In this document: positions 11,300 to 22,617 of the stretch, in pieces | Layout: every line of letters starts with the position of its first letter | Numbering within the stretch: the stretch's first letter is position 1 | Assembly (NCBI GenBank): GCA_037127315.1 | Contig: JBBBDQ010001271.1 | Span: forward strand, 2,274,001 to 2,338,000 | Reading direction: 5' to 3' | Length of the DNA stretch: 64,000 nucleotides | From: Ascarosepion bandense | Lineage: Eukaryota; Mollusca; Cephalopoda; Sepiida; Sepiidae | Position numbers and translations under genes: made by a program | Notes under the pieces: generated by a model | Database searches by the model: none | What the model saw: the letters and a program-made list of their open reading frames with translations, nothing else | What the model was told of the DNA's origin: nothing

Positions 11300-13060
11300 T
11301 TAAACTTATAAAGTGAGACTAGTCAATAAAATAAAATATATGATTTTTATTATAAATGATTCTGGCGCCTGAATTTTCAAAATCTCTTTTTTCAACTTTG
11401 ATTCACAGCAGTCTGTTCATTTCTGCACTTGTAATGTCTATTCTCAAGTGATATAAATATCCGAAATGTATTGAAAATAGTTGTCTGAAATTATAGGAAC
11501 AATTTCAGAACAATGAACAACTATTCTTGGCTTTACAGGAAAGGAATTTGGCATTGCAAAGCACAGTATTTTTGAAATGGACAGTAATAATAGATGAAGA
11601 AAATTAGTATTTTTTTTAACAATGAATAGCCAAATCTAACACAAACAATCATTTTCATTTGGAAATAACAGCAGAGCATGAATCCAGAACTAATTCTGGC
11701 AAAAATGTATAACTGGAAAACTGATAATTAACCAGAAAACAAATTTTATTGATATATTACATAATCCTGTTTAAATTAAGATTTCATTATATATATATAT
11801 ATATATATATATAATTATTTATCAATGTAAAATATATTGTGGTACAAGACCAAAAGGAAAATAGAGTAAGGCTGGTTCATATTGACTATGCTAGACCTAG
11901 CTAATCAAACACATTCATTCATAACACTCAACTCATTCACTACAAAAACCTCCATATATCACAATACCACATATTTATAGGGAATCTATGAAAAGAACCA
12001 TGACATAAAAATTTCTTGTATCAAAAATGGTAGCAAAAAATAAATCAAAAAATTTAATGCACCAATGTTGTCTTTGAATTCAATTGAGAATATCTCTTTA
12101 ATAATAATTAAAACAACATGTACACTGGTTACACAATTGCTACACTATTTCACAATTTAACACAGAGCCATCTTAAAGTATGGTCCTGATGGGCACTTGC
12201 CTGGGGACCCCATGCTAACCTGTGTATGTTAAGTGACTTGTGTTACTGAAGTCCCTTTTAGGAAATACTAAAAATAGAAATTACCATGACAAGCCACAGT
12301 ATTGTAATAGGTAAAAATATGTCATAATAGAAATATCCATTTGAGTTTGTTCTCAAATAAAATTGAAAGTAAAAGAATGTCTCTTTTTGACCTAGAGCAC
12401 TGAAAATGGTGAGAACTTTCTTCAAAGAGGCCTCTCACTTATATAAATGGAAGGACTGGTTTGTCTTGCCAGTTTAGTTCAATTGTAGACAATTTTGCTA
12501 TCATGAAAATGATGAAAGAACTGACCCTGACTCCCAAAAATCAGGCTTCATACAGTTCTAGCACATACTTGCTGGTAAAACTCTCATTTCTTTTATTATT
12601 TGTAATCAAGATGGCTGCTGTCTTCAAGGCAATATTATTATTCATTTATTTTTTCTCTGGTTTCATACCTTTATATTTAGATTTTGGCATTAAATAACCT
12701 ACAACAGCTTATATGCCACTAAACAAAATTAACCAAAATGAAAGAACACTTTCATGTCATTGATTCATATAATATCTTCCAATTTCTTAAAAATCAAAAT
12801 GTATTCCAAAATATAACAGCATAAAACATGCATATCACCTTTAATTTTTATTTGCACAAACATGTATTTGTAGAAAAATTGAATATCATCTACCATGTAT
12901 TCAATTGTGAAAGTAGAATAACATATATTACATTTTTATTACTTCGAAGCTCTAAAAAAAGTTAAATTTTGTTATTAAATGACCCATCATGAGTTGATAT
13001 GCCATTATTAAACAATCAATTAGATTAATAAATGTTTTCTATTTGTTCTTTATCTTATCA
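11300..13060. other. AT-rich stretch without a recognised gene
   Basis: Only a short AT microsatellite at 11787-11814 stands out. A plus-strand open frame at 12461-12697 lacks domains and looks like chance. Confidence 0.6.
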
Positions 13061-13063
13061 TAT

Positions 13064-13257
13064 TGTTGTATACCCACCTATATACAGGAATGGGATGTTC
13101 CTATCCTCTTAAATATGTGGACACTATTGGGGTGGAAGTGATTATACTGACTAGCAGTTCACAAGCAGTGTATCTACTTCATGCAGCATATGAGTCTTGT
13201 ACATGTTGACATACTATTATTCCCAACTCCGTTTTGGTGATTACCCTTTTAGGGTTA
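13064..13257 (+). repeat. unnamed interspersed repeat, family D, copy 2
   Basis: Matches 39832-40031 closely and 7869-8073 in reverse. It is followed directly by a short AC/AT tract (13259-13290). Confidence 0.75.
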
Positions 13258-13444
13258 CAACACACACACACATATATATATATATATATGGTATTAAATT
13301 GTGATGATGCTTAGTGCCAAGATTGCCGCTTTTTTCAATGATGTACTGGTAGAAAGGCATTTTTGGCAACGATTTTTTTTGCCACAAAGTGCTCAATATT
13401 GACATAGAGATAAGGCATTTGTAGGATTAATGAGGAGAAGAAAC

Positions 13445-13560
13445 AAATGAAGAATGAAGACATCACAATAATGCCTTCACAAAACTTTGAAGTTGGCATA
13501 ACACTGCTCAGTTTACTTCTCCACATTAATACTATGAGAGAGAGAGAGAGAGAGAGAGAT
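13445..13560. repeat. repeat family E, followed by a (GA)n tract
   Basis: 'aatgccttcacaaaactt' and 'acttctccacattaat' also occur at 28087-28188 in the same order. A pure GA run follows at 13538-13559. Confidence 0.6.
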
Positions 13561-13618
13561 GCCATGCTCTAACCAACTGAACTATGACAAGCAAGGAAAA
13601 CTTTGTGCCTTTATATCA

Positions 13619-14014
13619 TACATTACCGGCCATAATTATTAGGCCACCCCTAGTTTTTTAAAAAAATAATGTATTACATATTATTTTTAGTATTTATTGC
13701 CAAGTGGATAATTCTAAATGAAAATAGAATGGTTCTTTTGTTATTATTACTTTGCAAAATTTTACAAGGCAAGGAAGCAAACTCGTCCAAATCACCCTAA
13801 ATTTTCTTCATTCTTTCATTGATGAAACTGCAAAATAAGTAATTATCAAATATTTATAAATTTATTTGATGCACATGTTATAGTCAAGTATTAACAAAAA
13901 AAAAAAATTCTATTTTCATTTCCAATTATTCACTTGGCAATAAATACTAAAAAATATGAAATACATCATTTTTTTAAACACTTGGGTGGCCTAATACTTA
14001 TGGCCGGTAGTGTA
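13619..14014. mobile_element. Tc1/mariner-type MITE, copy 1
   Basis: The ends are inverted repeats (start cattaccggccataattatt, end 'aatacttatggccggtagtg') with the same 'aggccaccc' / 'gggtggcct' inner part. A TA dinucleotide lies on both sides, the target duplication typical of the Tc1/mariner group. The 392-bp interior has no open frame, so it would need a transposase from elsewhere. A 380-bp sister copy lies at 59809-60188. Interior parts near both ends ('tatttattgccaagtgg' and its reverse) also pair, so the whole element can fold. Confidence 0.88.
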
Positions 14015-14266
14015 GATCTCTCAAAATTTTTCATATTTTCGTAATTTTGTATTTAAACGTAAACAAGGAGAATGTTAGAATGGATTTTTTTATCAATCCA
14101 ACAGATTTATATTTTTATGGGATGTGTGATCATCAAGCAAAGTCTAATTATGTTTGAAACCATTGTGTTTACACCTACACAAATACCCTTGGAGTCTCTT
14201 CTCTGCACCCCCAGCTGGATTCATACTTTTTGTTGTGTTATTTATTCCCCAGGCAACATTGCATAT

Positions 14267-14371
14267 ATTTGATAGTATAATAATTACATTTGATAGTATA
14301 ATAATTACATTTGATAGTATAATAATTACATTTGATAGTATAATAATTACATTTGATAGTATAATAATTAC
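14267..14371. repeat. 21-bp minisatellite, five copies
   Basis: Five near-identical head-to-tail copies of a 21-bp unit containing 'tttgatagtataataatt'. Because 21 is a multiple of three, both strands stay open and give FDSIIIT or NVIIILS heptads. This is a by-product of the repeat, not evidence of a gene. Confidence 0.97.
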
Positions 14372-14399
14372 ACATTTACTTGAAATGCTTACAATCAAC

Positions 14400-15070
14400 T
14401 AAAGCTATAAAAACAGTCCTTGTCTAAATTTTGTTTGATAAAGTGTTTTAGAAAGTTAATCCAAACCAAACACAGACAGTGAATTAGTTCAAAATATACT
14501 TCAGGCATCTCTACTGAAATATAAATTCCCCAATGTACCAAGTAACACCTTTAATTCACAGTACTGCTGCTCTCAACCAAATATCTGCATGAAAATTCTC
14601 ACAACATGGAATGTGTTTGAGAAACAGATCAGTAGCTTGAGAGACAGGAACAAATTGACATTCATCAATAAATTGGAATAGAACTTGCAGATAGATATAA
14701 ACAGGTTGAGACATGGGGAGAGTCAAAAGAAGACTTAATAGATAATGACAGATAAAAAGATTCATATTACTTTGAGAAGTGCTGGTTAGTGAAATGTGGT
14801 GAATGAACTCAGCATGGTACCCCAAGGTTCATCCCAAAAATTAAATCATCAATGAAGCAAACAACATATTACAGAAAGTTTTCTGCTCAATGGATGGATA
14901 CAAAAAAAAATATTTTCTTCCTTTTTTTTTTGTATGTGTGTGTATGTGTGTTAACATGTCTTTGGGGTGGTGAAAATAGAACTGAAAAATATATATTTTG
15001 AATGAGGTTGAAAATATTAACTTTGCACCTTAGAAAAGAAAAATCTTTCTATATTTCTGAGATGAGGTCG
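14400..15070. other. stretch without a recognised gene
   Basis: Minus-strand open frame at 14556-14825 has no recognisable domain. Only short T/A runs and a GTATGT-rich patch near 14933 are seen. Confidence 0.55.
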
Positions 15071-15072
15071 TA

Positions 15073-15221
15073 TTTACAGCACTTATATTATTTGGACTAT
15101 TGTCCTCATCTTTGTTGCCATTTGTATGGTTTGAAATTCCTAACACCTGAAGAAGGCCATAATGTCGTACAAATGGCAACAAAGATCAGGACAATAGTCC
15201 GAATAATGTAAATACTGTAAA
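15073..15221. repeat. SINE family B 3' end as an inverted repeat
   Basis: Arms 15073-15127 and 15167-15221 are reverse complements over 55 bp with roughly six mismatches. Each arm is the family B 3' end ('ggacaatagtcc' block). The loop holds the 'cacctgaagaaggcc' motif in the right-arm orientation. Confidence 0.85.
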
Positions 15222-15294
15222 AGAAAATCTGTTTTTTTTAAAAACTCTGTCAAATACTAAATTATAACCACACATGACAAGAATGAGTAATTAA

Positions 15295-15314
15295 TTATAT
15301 ATATATATATATAT

Positions 15315-15349
<35 letters not shown>

Positions 15350-15350
15350 T
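15295..15350. repeat. compound (AT)n(GATA)n microsatellite
   Basis: AT alternation followed by about eight agat units. Confidence 0.95.
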
Positions 15351-15399
15351 ATGGATTTAAATAAACATTTTCATGTTCATATTTTTCTTTTTTTTTTTT

Positions 15400-15490
15400 T
15401 TGACATCTGGATCGAGACTGCCTTTCAGCCAACACTTTATCAGGGACCAATCGTTGGCAACTTTAATTATGTAGGATTGATTAGGAAAGA
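15400..15490 (-). repeat. unassigned TE tail
   Basis: Following a T-run, the sequence read on the minus strand is 'ccctgataaagtgttgg' then 'gcagtctcgatccagatg' into poly-A, resembling the 3' tail of a retroelement. No second copy in this window. Confidence 0.4.
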
Positions 15491-15608
15491 ATTATGACAG
15501 ATAGTACTGGAACACGCTTAAAATTAAGAATATTGTAAATACATAAAATTAAGAAAACAAATTGGTAAATAGATTTACAATTAAAATATGTAAATAAACA
15601 AAACAATC

Positions 15609-15612
<4 letters not shown>

Positions 15613-15639
<27 letters not shown>

Positions 15640-15644
15640 GATGG

Positions 15645-15721
<77 letters not shown>

Positions 15722-15724
15722 GGA
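15613..15724. repeat. (AT)n and (GATA)n cluster
   Basis: Two AT tracts (15613-15639, 15649-15690) and a gata run (15691-15722) in the same pattern as at 15.3 kb. The following 15.73-16.28 kb is AT-rich with nothing recognised. Confidence 0.95.
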
Positions 15725-16284
15725 TGGAAATATCTAATGTTAGTGCCTGCAAAACAGTGGTGTACAAAAGGACAGTTTTCCCTTTTATTAGCAATTATTA
15801 TAAAACCAAAACATATGATGGAAAATAAATTTATACATTTCTTAAATATTTTTTTGAGCATTTACAACAACAAAATTAAATTATTTATTAGATTGTTTTT
15901 TAAAAACTAATTTTATATTTACAACATTCTAAAAACTAATGCAGCTCTATTAAAGCCAATGCAATATTAAGCGTTTACCAATTTATATAAAATATGAAAA
16001 AGAAATTTATTTGAAAATTTATAGATATTTACTAAATTATTAAAATATGTAAACCAACTGTAATGAAATGTTTATAATTGACTATTTTATAAATCTTGAA
16101 TTTGATTGAAAATTAACAGAAGTTTTGCCAATGATTGCAATAAACAATATAATAAATACTGTAAATAAAAAAACCTAATAAATAGTATTTATTATTTTTG
16201 TTGTCAATTCTCAAGAACCCCAAAATTTATAAATGTTTTGGTTTTATTCCAATTCTACTCATTGCTTTTTGAAACAATAAATTT

Positions 16285-16585
16285 TGATGAGCACTTCCCG
16301 ACTGTGGAATTCTCTTCCAAACGATTGCTTCCCCGACGGCTACAATCTCCAGGAGTTTAAATGTAAGGTCAATAGACACCTCCTAACACACTAACCTGCT
16401 CCCATTCTATCAAACACTCTTCCCATCTGCCCAACCCTCATCCTCGCTATCCTTACTCATCTGTCACCTTCCTCCTGACATTCCCTATGTCTAACCACTC
16501 CTTCTCTTTACCTTCCCCTATGTAGCCCCATGCGCAATAGTGGCAGTGGAATGCCTTGCTTGGGGTGAGATGATTAAAAAAAAAA
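16285..16585 (+). pseudogene. Jockey/CR1-like LINE tail: protein C-terminus and 3' UTR
   Basis: The plus frame reads SRLWNSLPNDCFPDGYNLQ and ends KVNRHLLTH*, the usual C-terminal end of this LINE protein. A pyrimidine-rich 3' UTR follows, then the conserved tail 'gccttgcttggggtgaga' and poly-A at 16574 onward. Strongly 5'-truncated but the C-terminal frame is open, so a relatively young copy compared with most in the window. Confidence 0.82.
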
Positions 16586-16944
16586 AGAAAAAAAAAGGTA
16601 GTTAAAATAATAGTGGTGTTAAGGGAAAAGCAGTCTTTTGACACATCATTTTTTTGTAGACATGAACATTAAAGATTGTGATATATGTTTTATTTAGTTG
16701 TCCTTTTTTTTGCAGATTTTCATTCATATTTACATAAAACTGGTTGTCATAAGCAGTAATGACAGACCACTAAGTTACTTCCCTGGTATCAGATGATACG
16801 TGAAATAATGAAAATGCCTAAAAGAATGAATTGCAGAGCTGTTGGCCTATCAAGTGTGAGATTTTAAAGTAATTAATGAATTTTTTAATCCATCATTATT
16901 TTTTACTAATATAAAAATTCCTATGTACTCAGGTTTTTTACCAA

Positions 16945-17366
16945 GTTCCTTATTTTTCATGTGCTACGTTCCTTCAGAACATAGGCAATCATGAGCCTCT
17001 ACATCTTCCTGCCCCTTGTTGACCTTAATATATATTGTCCTGTTATTTCTCCTGAACTCTGCTCTGCCATTCATTTGTTTAAGCCCATCAAGTATATCTC
17101 GTCTGCCTTGTGAGTATCAGATTCTCCAAACTTTCCTTCCTCATTGTGTGTCCCAGAAACTTCAGCTGTCTCTTTTTGATGTTAAGTATAACATTCCTTT
17201 TTGTTTCCATTCTCTCCAAAACCTCATCATTGCTCACATATTTGATCTGAGGTCTCCTCGGCATTCTTCTGAAGAACCACATTGCTTTGAGTCTTTCCTT
17301 CATCTTTGGATGTTGTCTAGCATTTGTTGCCATTTATGAGGATAGACATCATGTAATAGTCTAGTT
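16945..17366 (-). pseudogene. RTE-type LINE 3' fragment
   Basis: Minus-strand frame reads MKERLKAMWFFRRMPR, YVSNDEVLERMETKR, KKRQLKFLGHTMRKESLENL and LILTRQ, then in other frames MIAYVLKE at the element's end. In complete relatives this lies after the RT domain (FYRRMLRISW...NDEVL...RQLKFLGH...R). Stops and at least one frame change after LILTRQ show it is dead. The element reads from 17366 down to about 16945. Confidence 0.8.
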
Positions 17367-17950
17367 ATAAAGGGAATACAAGATCAATTCCTTTTGGAAG
17401 GCACATATTCTTTAATAAGACTTTCAATCTCTATACCTGTAGATTTTTCTCTATCCTTAAATGTAATTTTATTCTGATATACTAACTCTTGGTAACTCCT
17501 TAAATATCAGTGGCTTATACCTTTGGTTGGGGTGAAATGTATAAAAATAAATTAGCAATTTCAGTTTCAAAAAATCAGTGATGTCAGCTGAAATGGCCAT
17601 TAAATACAACATTTATCATAGCAAGAAAATTTCACACAATGTTTGTTAAATAATATGGACAAGTTCTGTTTATCAATTTTTTTATATCTTTCAAATTTTT
17701 TACTACATTGTTTAGCTGTATTGTCAACTTGGCCAAAATTCATATTAACTTTTATTTTATATTTCTTTCAAAGTATTTTTTTAATGTTTTTTTATTTGTT
17801 TACAAATCTTGTTCTGTGTGTAGTTATGCAACTGATTTTTAATTCCTCTGATCTTATGTTTAATAGAACTAATTTCAAGTTACTCAAGAGAACATTGTAT
17901 AAACACTGAAACAGTAATTTTGTGTGTGATTTTAAACAAATACATACCCC

Positions 17951-17971
17951 CCCACACACACACACACACAA
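17951..17971. repeat. (CA)n microsatellite
   Basis: Short CA run after a C tract. The preceding 17.37-17.95 kb shows no recognised feature. Confidence 0.9.
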
Positions 17972-17997
17972 AACTAATAAAATAATATAAATTATTT

Positions 17998-18215
17998 AAT
18001 CATTTCACCCCAAGCAAGGCAATAAAGCCATTAAGAAACAAATGGTTACTGAGTGTAAAGGAATATAAGAAAAAATATTATTAAGGAGAAAGAACAATAA
18101 AAGAACAGGAATTAAGAAGACAAAAGAAATAATCTGCATGACATTGTAACAGTTGACTGGAAATCAAGAATCCAGAAGAGAGTTCTACTAGTGAGAAATG
18201 AAAAAAAAGAAACTG
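17998..18215 (-). repeat. LINE tail, minus strand
   Basis: Starts with the reverse complement of the tail motif ('catttcaccccaagcaagg') and continues through a purine-rich reverse 3' UTR to the decayed protein end. It is head-to-head with the plus-strand LINE that starts near 18310. Confidence 0.7.
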
Positions 18216-18276
18216 GTAGCATAGAATTTATGGTCACATATCTGTCTGTGCATGGTCAGGGGCATATATGGTCAGG

Positions 18277-18330
18277 GGCACCTGACCATATATGACAGCA
18301 GTATTCTGCTGTCATATATGGTCAGGTGCC
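18277..18330. repeat. perfect 25-bp hairpin
   Basis: Arms 18277-18301 and 18306-18330 are exact reverse complements with the 4-base loop tatt. Just before it, 'ggtcaggggcatatatgg' is a partial direct repeat of the arm. It lies between two LINE tails pointing away from each other. Confidence 0.95.
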
Positions 18331-18950
18331 TCTGCTGTTCATCTCAGTGTTCTCGACAGGCTCCAAAGGAGAATCAGTAATGTGATAGGTACCGACTTGG
18401 CAGCTTGACTCCAGCCACTTTCTCACCGATAGGATGTGGCTTCCCTCAGTTCCATAAATATTTTCATGACTTCTGCTCTGACAAACTAAGTCACTAGTGT
18501 CCTTGCCACAGGAGTTTACTTGTGCAACCAGACTGGTAACTGGGCCCCACCAATACACAGTTAGATCAACCAAATGTAGCCGACAATTCAATTCAATCAG
18601 CTTCTTTTCTCACACTTCCCTCCTGTGGAGCTTCCTTCCATATTCTTGCTTTCCTGACAGCTACAACCTCCAAGAATTTAAATGCAATGTCAATACCCAT
18701 CTCTTATCCATTTGATTCCAGTTCTTTCTACATCACCCTGTATATCTTTTTCTTTCTCTCTACCTTTGCAACTGTCATCCCACCTGTATTTCCATCCTTC
18801 TCTTGCTCCTTTTTCTGACACCCCCTGTAACTGGTTTGTCTTTATCTTTACTCTTCTCCTATCTAATCTTTTACTCTTATGTAGCCCTCTACACATCAGT
18901 GGTGTTACCGCCTTGCTTGGGATGAAATGATTAAAAAAAATAAAAATATA
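18310..18950 (+). pseudogene. Jockey/CR1-like LINE: RT C-terminal part and 3' UTR
   Basis: The plus strand reads VLDRLQRRISNVIGTDLAA, then LQPLSHR, then an open frame (18497-18712) with LVTGPHQYTVRSTKCSRQF, SLLWSFLPYSCFPDSYNLQ and VNTHLLSI*. This is the conserved end of the LINE reverse-transcriptase protein; the long 3' UTR ends 'gccttgcttgggatgaaa' plus an A-rich tail near 18929. Stops interrupt the region before 18497. It is one of the longest copies of this tail in the window. Confidence 0.85.
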
Positions 18951-18999
18951 GTAAAAAGCAATATAGATATTTGCATACACCTTTCCTCCAACTAGCATA

Positions 19000-19870
19000 A
19001 ATAACTAGTCAGGACTACAAGTAACTTTATTTTAATAAAGACAGAAGCTGATGATGGTTTGACTGAAATAGGCCCAAACTTCCAATTTTGCATGAAATAT
19101 GTCTGTCTTAATTTTTCTTATATTTGCTCTATATGTATTTATATACATATATATTTAGATCTCTCTTAGAGAGTTATCCTACCACTGTATGTACAGGATA
19201 TTCCTTTGGATTCTTCTATACCAACACTGCATGCTGATATATATATATATATATATATATATAGCTCGCTAAATGAAAAGTGGCTCTTGCTTAGATTGTG
19301 CACATTGATGCAATATCATCTTCAAATTAAATGCAATCTTGGTCTAAAGAGTGCATTAAGGCTTGAGACTAACTGTCAACATGCAGTGTTAATTCCTTTG
19401 TCTAATCTATTCTTAGACTAACTAATGGCAGATACAAGTCTATGTATTTTTGGGCCACATATCCATGGCTGCTTTCCACATGGAGGATCCGACTTTATGG
19501 ATAATTTCCTACCAGCTGTGCCAATAGTTCCCTGAGAACCAGAGCCTTCTCTCTGCAATGTTATAGTACTCTTAGCAGCGTACTATAAAAATTAGCATTG
19601 ATTATATGCTGATGGTATTTGATTTTTGTGCTTTTTGTGTATACATGATTTAGCTTATTGAGGGCAACAGTAAAAATTCATGAACCTGATCCATACAGTA
19701 AAACTGTCTTTATAGTTGCTCTGAAGAATTCACATTTGATGCTCCTTACTAGTTATTAATTCTATGAAGTGCTCATCATTTCAAGTTCAATCCTTGCTTT
19801 CACATTCTTGACTTCAGTGTCATTAATCTTTATAGTTTCCCAAAAGAATTCAAATTTCATGTTCCTTACT
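19000..19870. other. stretch without a recognised gene
   Basis: An AT microsatellite occupies 19237-19263. At 19727-19765 and 19849-19885 a direct repeat shares 'ccttactagtta' and 'gaattca.attt'. A 'aataaagacagaagctg' tail-like motif near 19036 may be the end of an old element. Confidence 0.55.
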
Positions 19871-19880
19871 AGTTAATATT

Positions 19881-19972
19881 TACTTTTTTCTTTGTTTCTA
19901 ACAATAGTTTTCTGTTTCTTAATACTTTGCTCTGTTTTTGGAAGGCATCTTTCACTATCCCAATGTGCTTGA
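19881..19972 (-). pseudogene. RTE-type LINE scrap
   Basis: The minus strand reads KHIGIVKDAFQKQSKVLRNR and KLLLETKKKV in one frame, clearly the 'GIAKDAFQKL..VLRNRK...ETKK' block of the RTE family. Only about 30 residues survive. Confidence 0.7.
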
Positions 19973-20704
19973 AGCATATAATAACTGAACAGGAAGTAGA
20001 AGTAAAAAGAGAATTTCCTTCAAACTGCCAATTAATTTAACAAAGACATCATTCATGATGGTCAGTTCCATTGACCAACCATTGACCATCCAGATTCAAC
20101 ATTCTATACAGTCTTCTCCCTGAGAGACACTGCATTCTGTATGCAATGCAAGAATTTAGATTAGATCCAGAAATTTCTTTCTGCCTCCATCCTATTGAGA
20201 ATTTTCCAATCAGATCAGCAATTCTCATGGTGCAATCAATTCAAATCCAGGATGTTCTCAAGTAGCTAGTGTTTTAGAAAACGTTGTGAATGACAATGTG
20301 ACAGAATGAAAAATAAATAAAACGTAGAAAAAAAATATATATTTAGCAATTTCTTTTATTTTTGAAAATCATTTCATTGAGAAACAAATGGATAAATACA
20401 TTCGTGGTTTTTTCAATGCAATCTATTGTCATATTTCTAGCCACATAATTTTTATCATATTTTTTTCCACTTTTAAAATGCCTAGGAGAATTCCCTTGCT
20501 ATTTGTTGTTCATTTCCCTCATTCAGATCAGAAAATGAAAACTGTTTCCTGATCGAACAGCCAACTATTTTTCAAGAATATATTTTTGGAATGTACCTGA
20601 AAAGTGACTCATTCAATACTAAGTAATTTTAAAGCTTATTGACAGCACATTATTATGTCCCTGCTGTAAGAATATATCAAAACGTCTTTGTGGAAACAAT
20701 TATA

Positions 20705-21665
20705 AACTTCTTTACGTGCCGTTTCCTTTCAGGATATAGGCAATCATGGACCTCCACTTACTCCTATCTCCTGTTGCTTTTAACACTTTTCTTCATGGTA
20801 TCTCTCCCAAATCTTTTTTCACCATTCACTTGCTCAAGCCCATCAAGTATGTCACAGTTGCTTTCCCTCTGTCTTGTGAGTATTAGATTCTCCAAGTCCT
20901 CCTTCCTCATTATGTGTCCTAGAAACCTCAGCTGTCTCTTCCTGATGTTAAATCTACTTTTTATTTCTCTCCTCTTCAAAACCTTTTTGTCTCTCACATA
21001 TTTGGTCCATGGTATCATCAGAATCCTTTGAAAGAACTACATTTCTGCTGTTTTGAGTCACTCCTTCATCCTTAAGGTGATTGTACAGCATTTGCTGCAA
21101 TACAGAATAAATATCACATAACATTCCAGATCTCTTTTCTTTGTTTCCAATGAAACCTTCTTGTTATTCAACACTCTAATCAGCTTTTGGAATGCATCCT
21201 TGGCAATGCCAATATGCCCCCAGATCTCAGTTTTGCATTTTCTGTCCTCTGTTAGAACACTTCCCAGGTATTTAAATTTATGTACCTGCCTGATTTCAGT
21301 ATCCTTGACCTGTAGTTGGTATTTTGTGCTCCTATTTTTACTGATGACCATGCATTCAGTTTTCTAGCTTTCTTTGGCTACCTTCTTTAGGAGGTCTTGT
21401 AGATTCTTTTTCATGTTTGCTATCAGCACTGTATCACCAAAGACAAATCATGGTATGTATAGGTTGAATAGATCTGGTGAGAAGACACATCCTAGTCTTA
21501 TACATTATTCTATTTTATTATATCTACTAAACTTGTTTTGTGTCCATATGCTGGTGTTCTGCTGCCAGTACAGATTATTGATCATTTTAATGTCCTTCAT
21601 GATTTGTTCAGGTTGCTGAGAATCTCTATCAAGTCTTTGTGGTATACTTTTTTGAATGTAAGTCA
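20705..21665 (-). pseudogene. RTE-type LINE, mid RT to 3' end
   Basis: Reading from 21665 downwards the blocks appear in order: FKKVYHKDLIEILSN, MKDIKMINNLYWQQN, CVFSPDLFNLY, MKKNLQDLLKKVAKES, MVISKNRSTKYQLQV, FKYLGSVLTEDRKC, GIAKDAFQKLIRVLNNKK, ETKKRDLECYVI, YVRDKKVLKRREIK and KRQLRFLGHIMRKEDLENL. The catalytic YADD segment falls near 21430-21445, where FGDTVLIANM is read, so the box is damaged. Several frame changes and stops make it a pseudogene, but the order is nearly complete. It ends near 20705 with the family's 'ggatataggcaatcatgg' terminus. Confidence 0.85.
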
Positions 21666-21839
21666 AATTTTGATTTCCTGGTATCGATATCAAATAAGTT
21701 TTTTTCGTCGTAAACTGAATTTTGAAGGCTAAATATGGTATCATGGCTGAAACTAAGAAATACAATTATACCAACTTAGAGCCAAACCTGAAGCAAAAAC
21801 TAAAATAAAAGAGCTGAAAAAAATACAGACATACAGGCA

Positions 21840-22195
21840 GATAAACAAACATACACACAAACATCTTGTCTTTTATATATTTATATTATCGATTTTCTCC
21901 ACTATTGTAAGAACTACAACCTTGAAACTTCTGAATATCATTTCTTATGTCTTTGTCTATGAGTGTATCAAATTTGATTAAAATTGAACCACTCCTTCAA
22001 TAATCCGATTTTTTTGACTATCGATTTTTGATATTTATTGGGGGTACCGCAACACAAAACCTAGCTAAGAACACTCACAGACACTTATAGTACAACTGTG
22101 TAAATTTTCAAGAAGATTGATTCAGCTGTTTTGGAGTCTATAGGTAATGGACACACACAGACTAAGTTCTATTTATAAATAAGTTTAGATATATT
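21840..22195 (+). repeat. unassigned TE 3' end
   Basis: The segment 'aaattttcaagaagattgat' into 'ttttggagtctataggtaat' and 'ggacacacacagac' followed by AT-rich tail resembles the 3' ends of many invertebrate retroelements (an ..GAAAATTGATTCAG...GACAGACAGAC layout). No second copy in this window. Confidence 0.4.
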
Positions 22196-22563
22196 ATCCT
22201 TCAAATATACAAGGTTAAGTCAAAAAAATAATCTGCATTTGCTCCATTGCAAATTTGAGGATTGTAAAAATTGAAGACTTTACAATCTGCTAAATGTGCA
22301 TCAATCAAATTTTAATGAGTAAAATAAACTATTTGATAACTTGAATGTTAAACAAAGGCTCTTATTTGAAAAAAAATAATCACACTTGAAATTACATTTA
22401 TGATATCACTATCAATGATAAGAATATGTAATTGGAGGTAATTTTTGCCTTTAAATAAGTTTTACAAAAATTAATATAAAAAAAATATTAAGAGAAAAAT
22501 ATGTTTATAATTCCAATTATCCTTAATTTAGAAAATAAAAAATATGCTTTAAAAAGACTCAAT

Positions 22564-22607
22564 CTGTGTGGAATAATTCATATGAAAATATGAATTATTT
22601 CACACAG
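22564..22607. repeat. hairpin, 20-bp arms
   Basis: Arms 22564-22583 and 22588-22607 are reverse complements with one mismatch ('tgtgtggaataattcata' against its reverse) and a 4-base loop. It lies just before a LINE tail. Confidence 0.85.
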
Positions 22608-22617
22608 AATCAGCAAT

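Noticed and set aside
12461..12697. Hydrophobic plus-strand open frame
   Set aside because: AT-rich DNA readily gives Leu/Phe/Ile-rich frames. No start context, no splice sites and no domain.
14556..14825. 89-residue minus-strand open frame
   Set aside because: No domain, no splice or promoter signals, and residue use fits chance.
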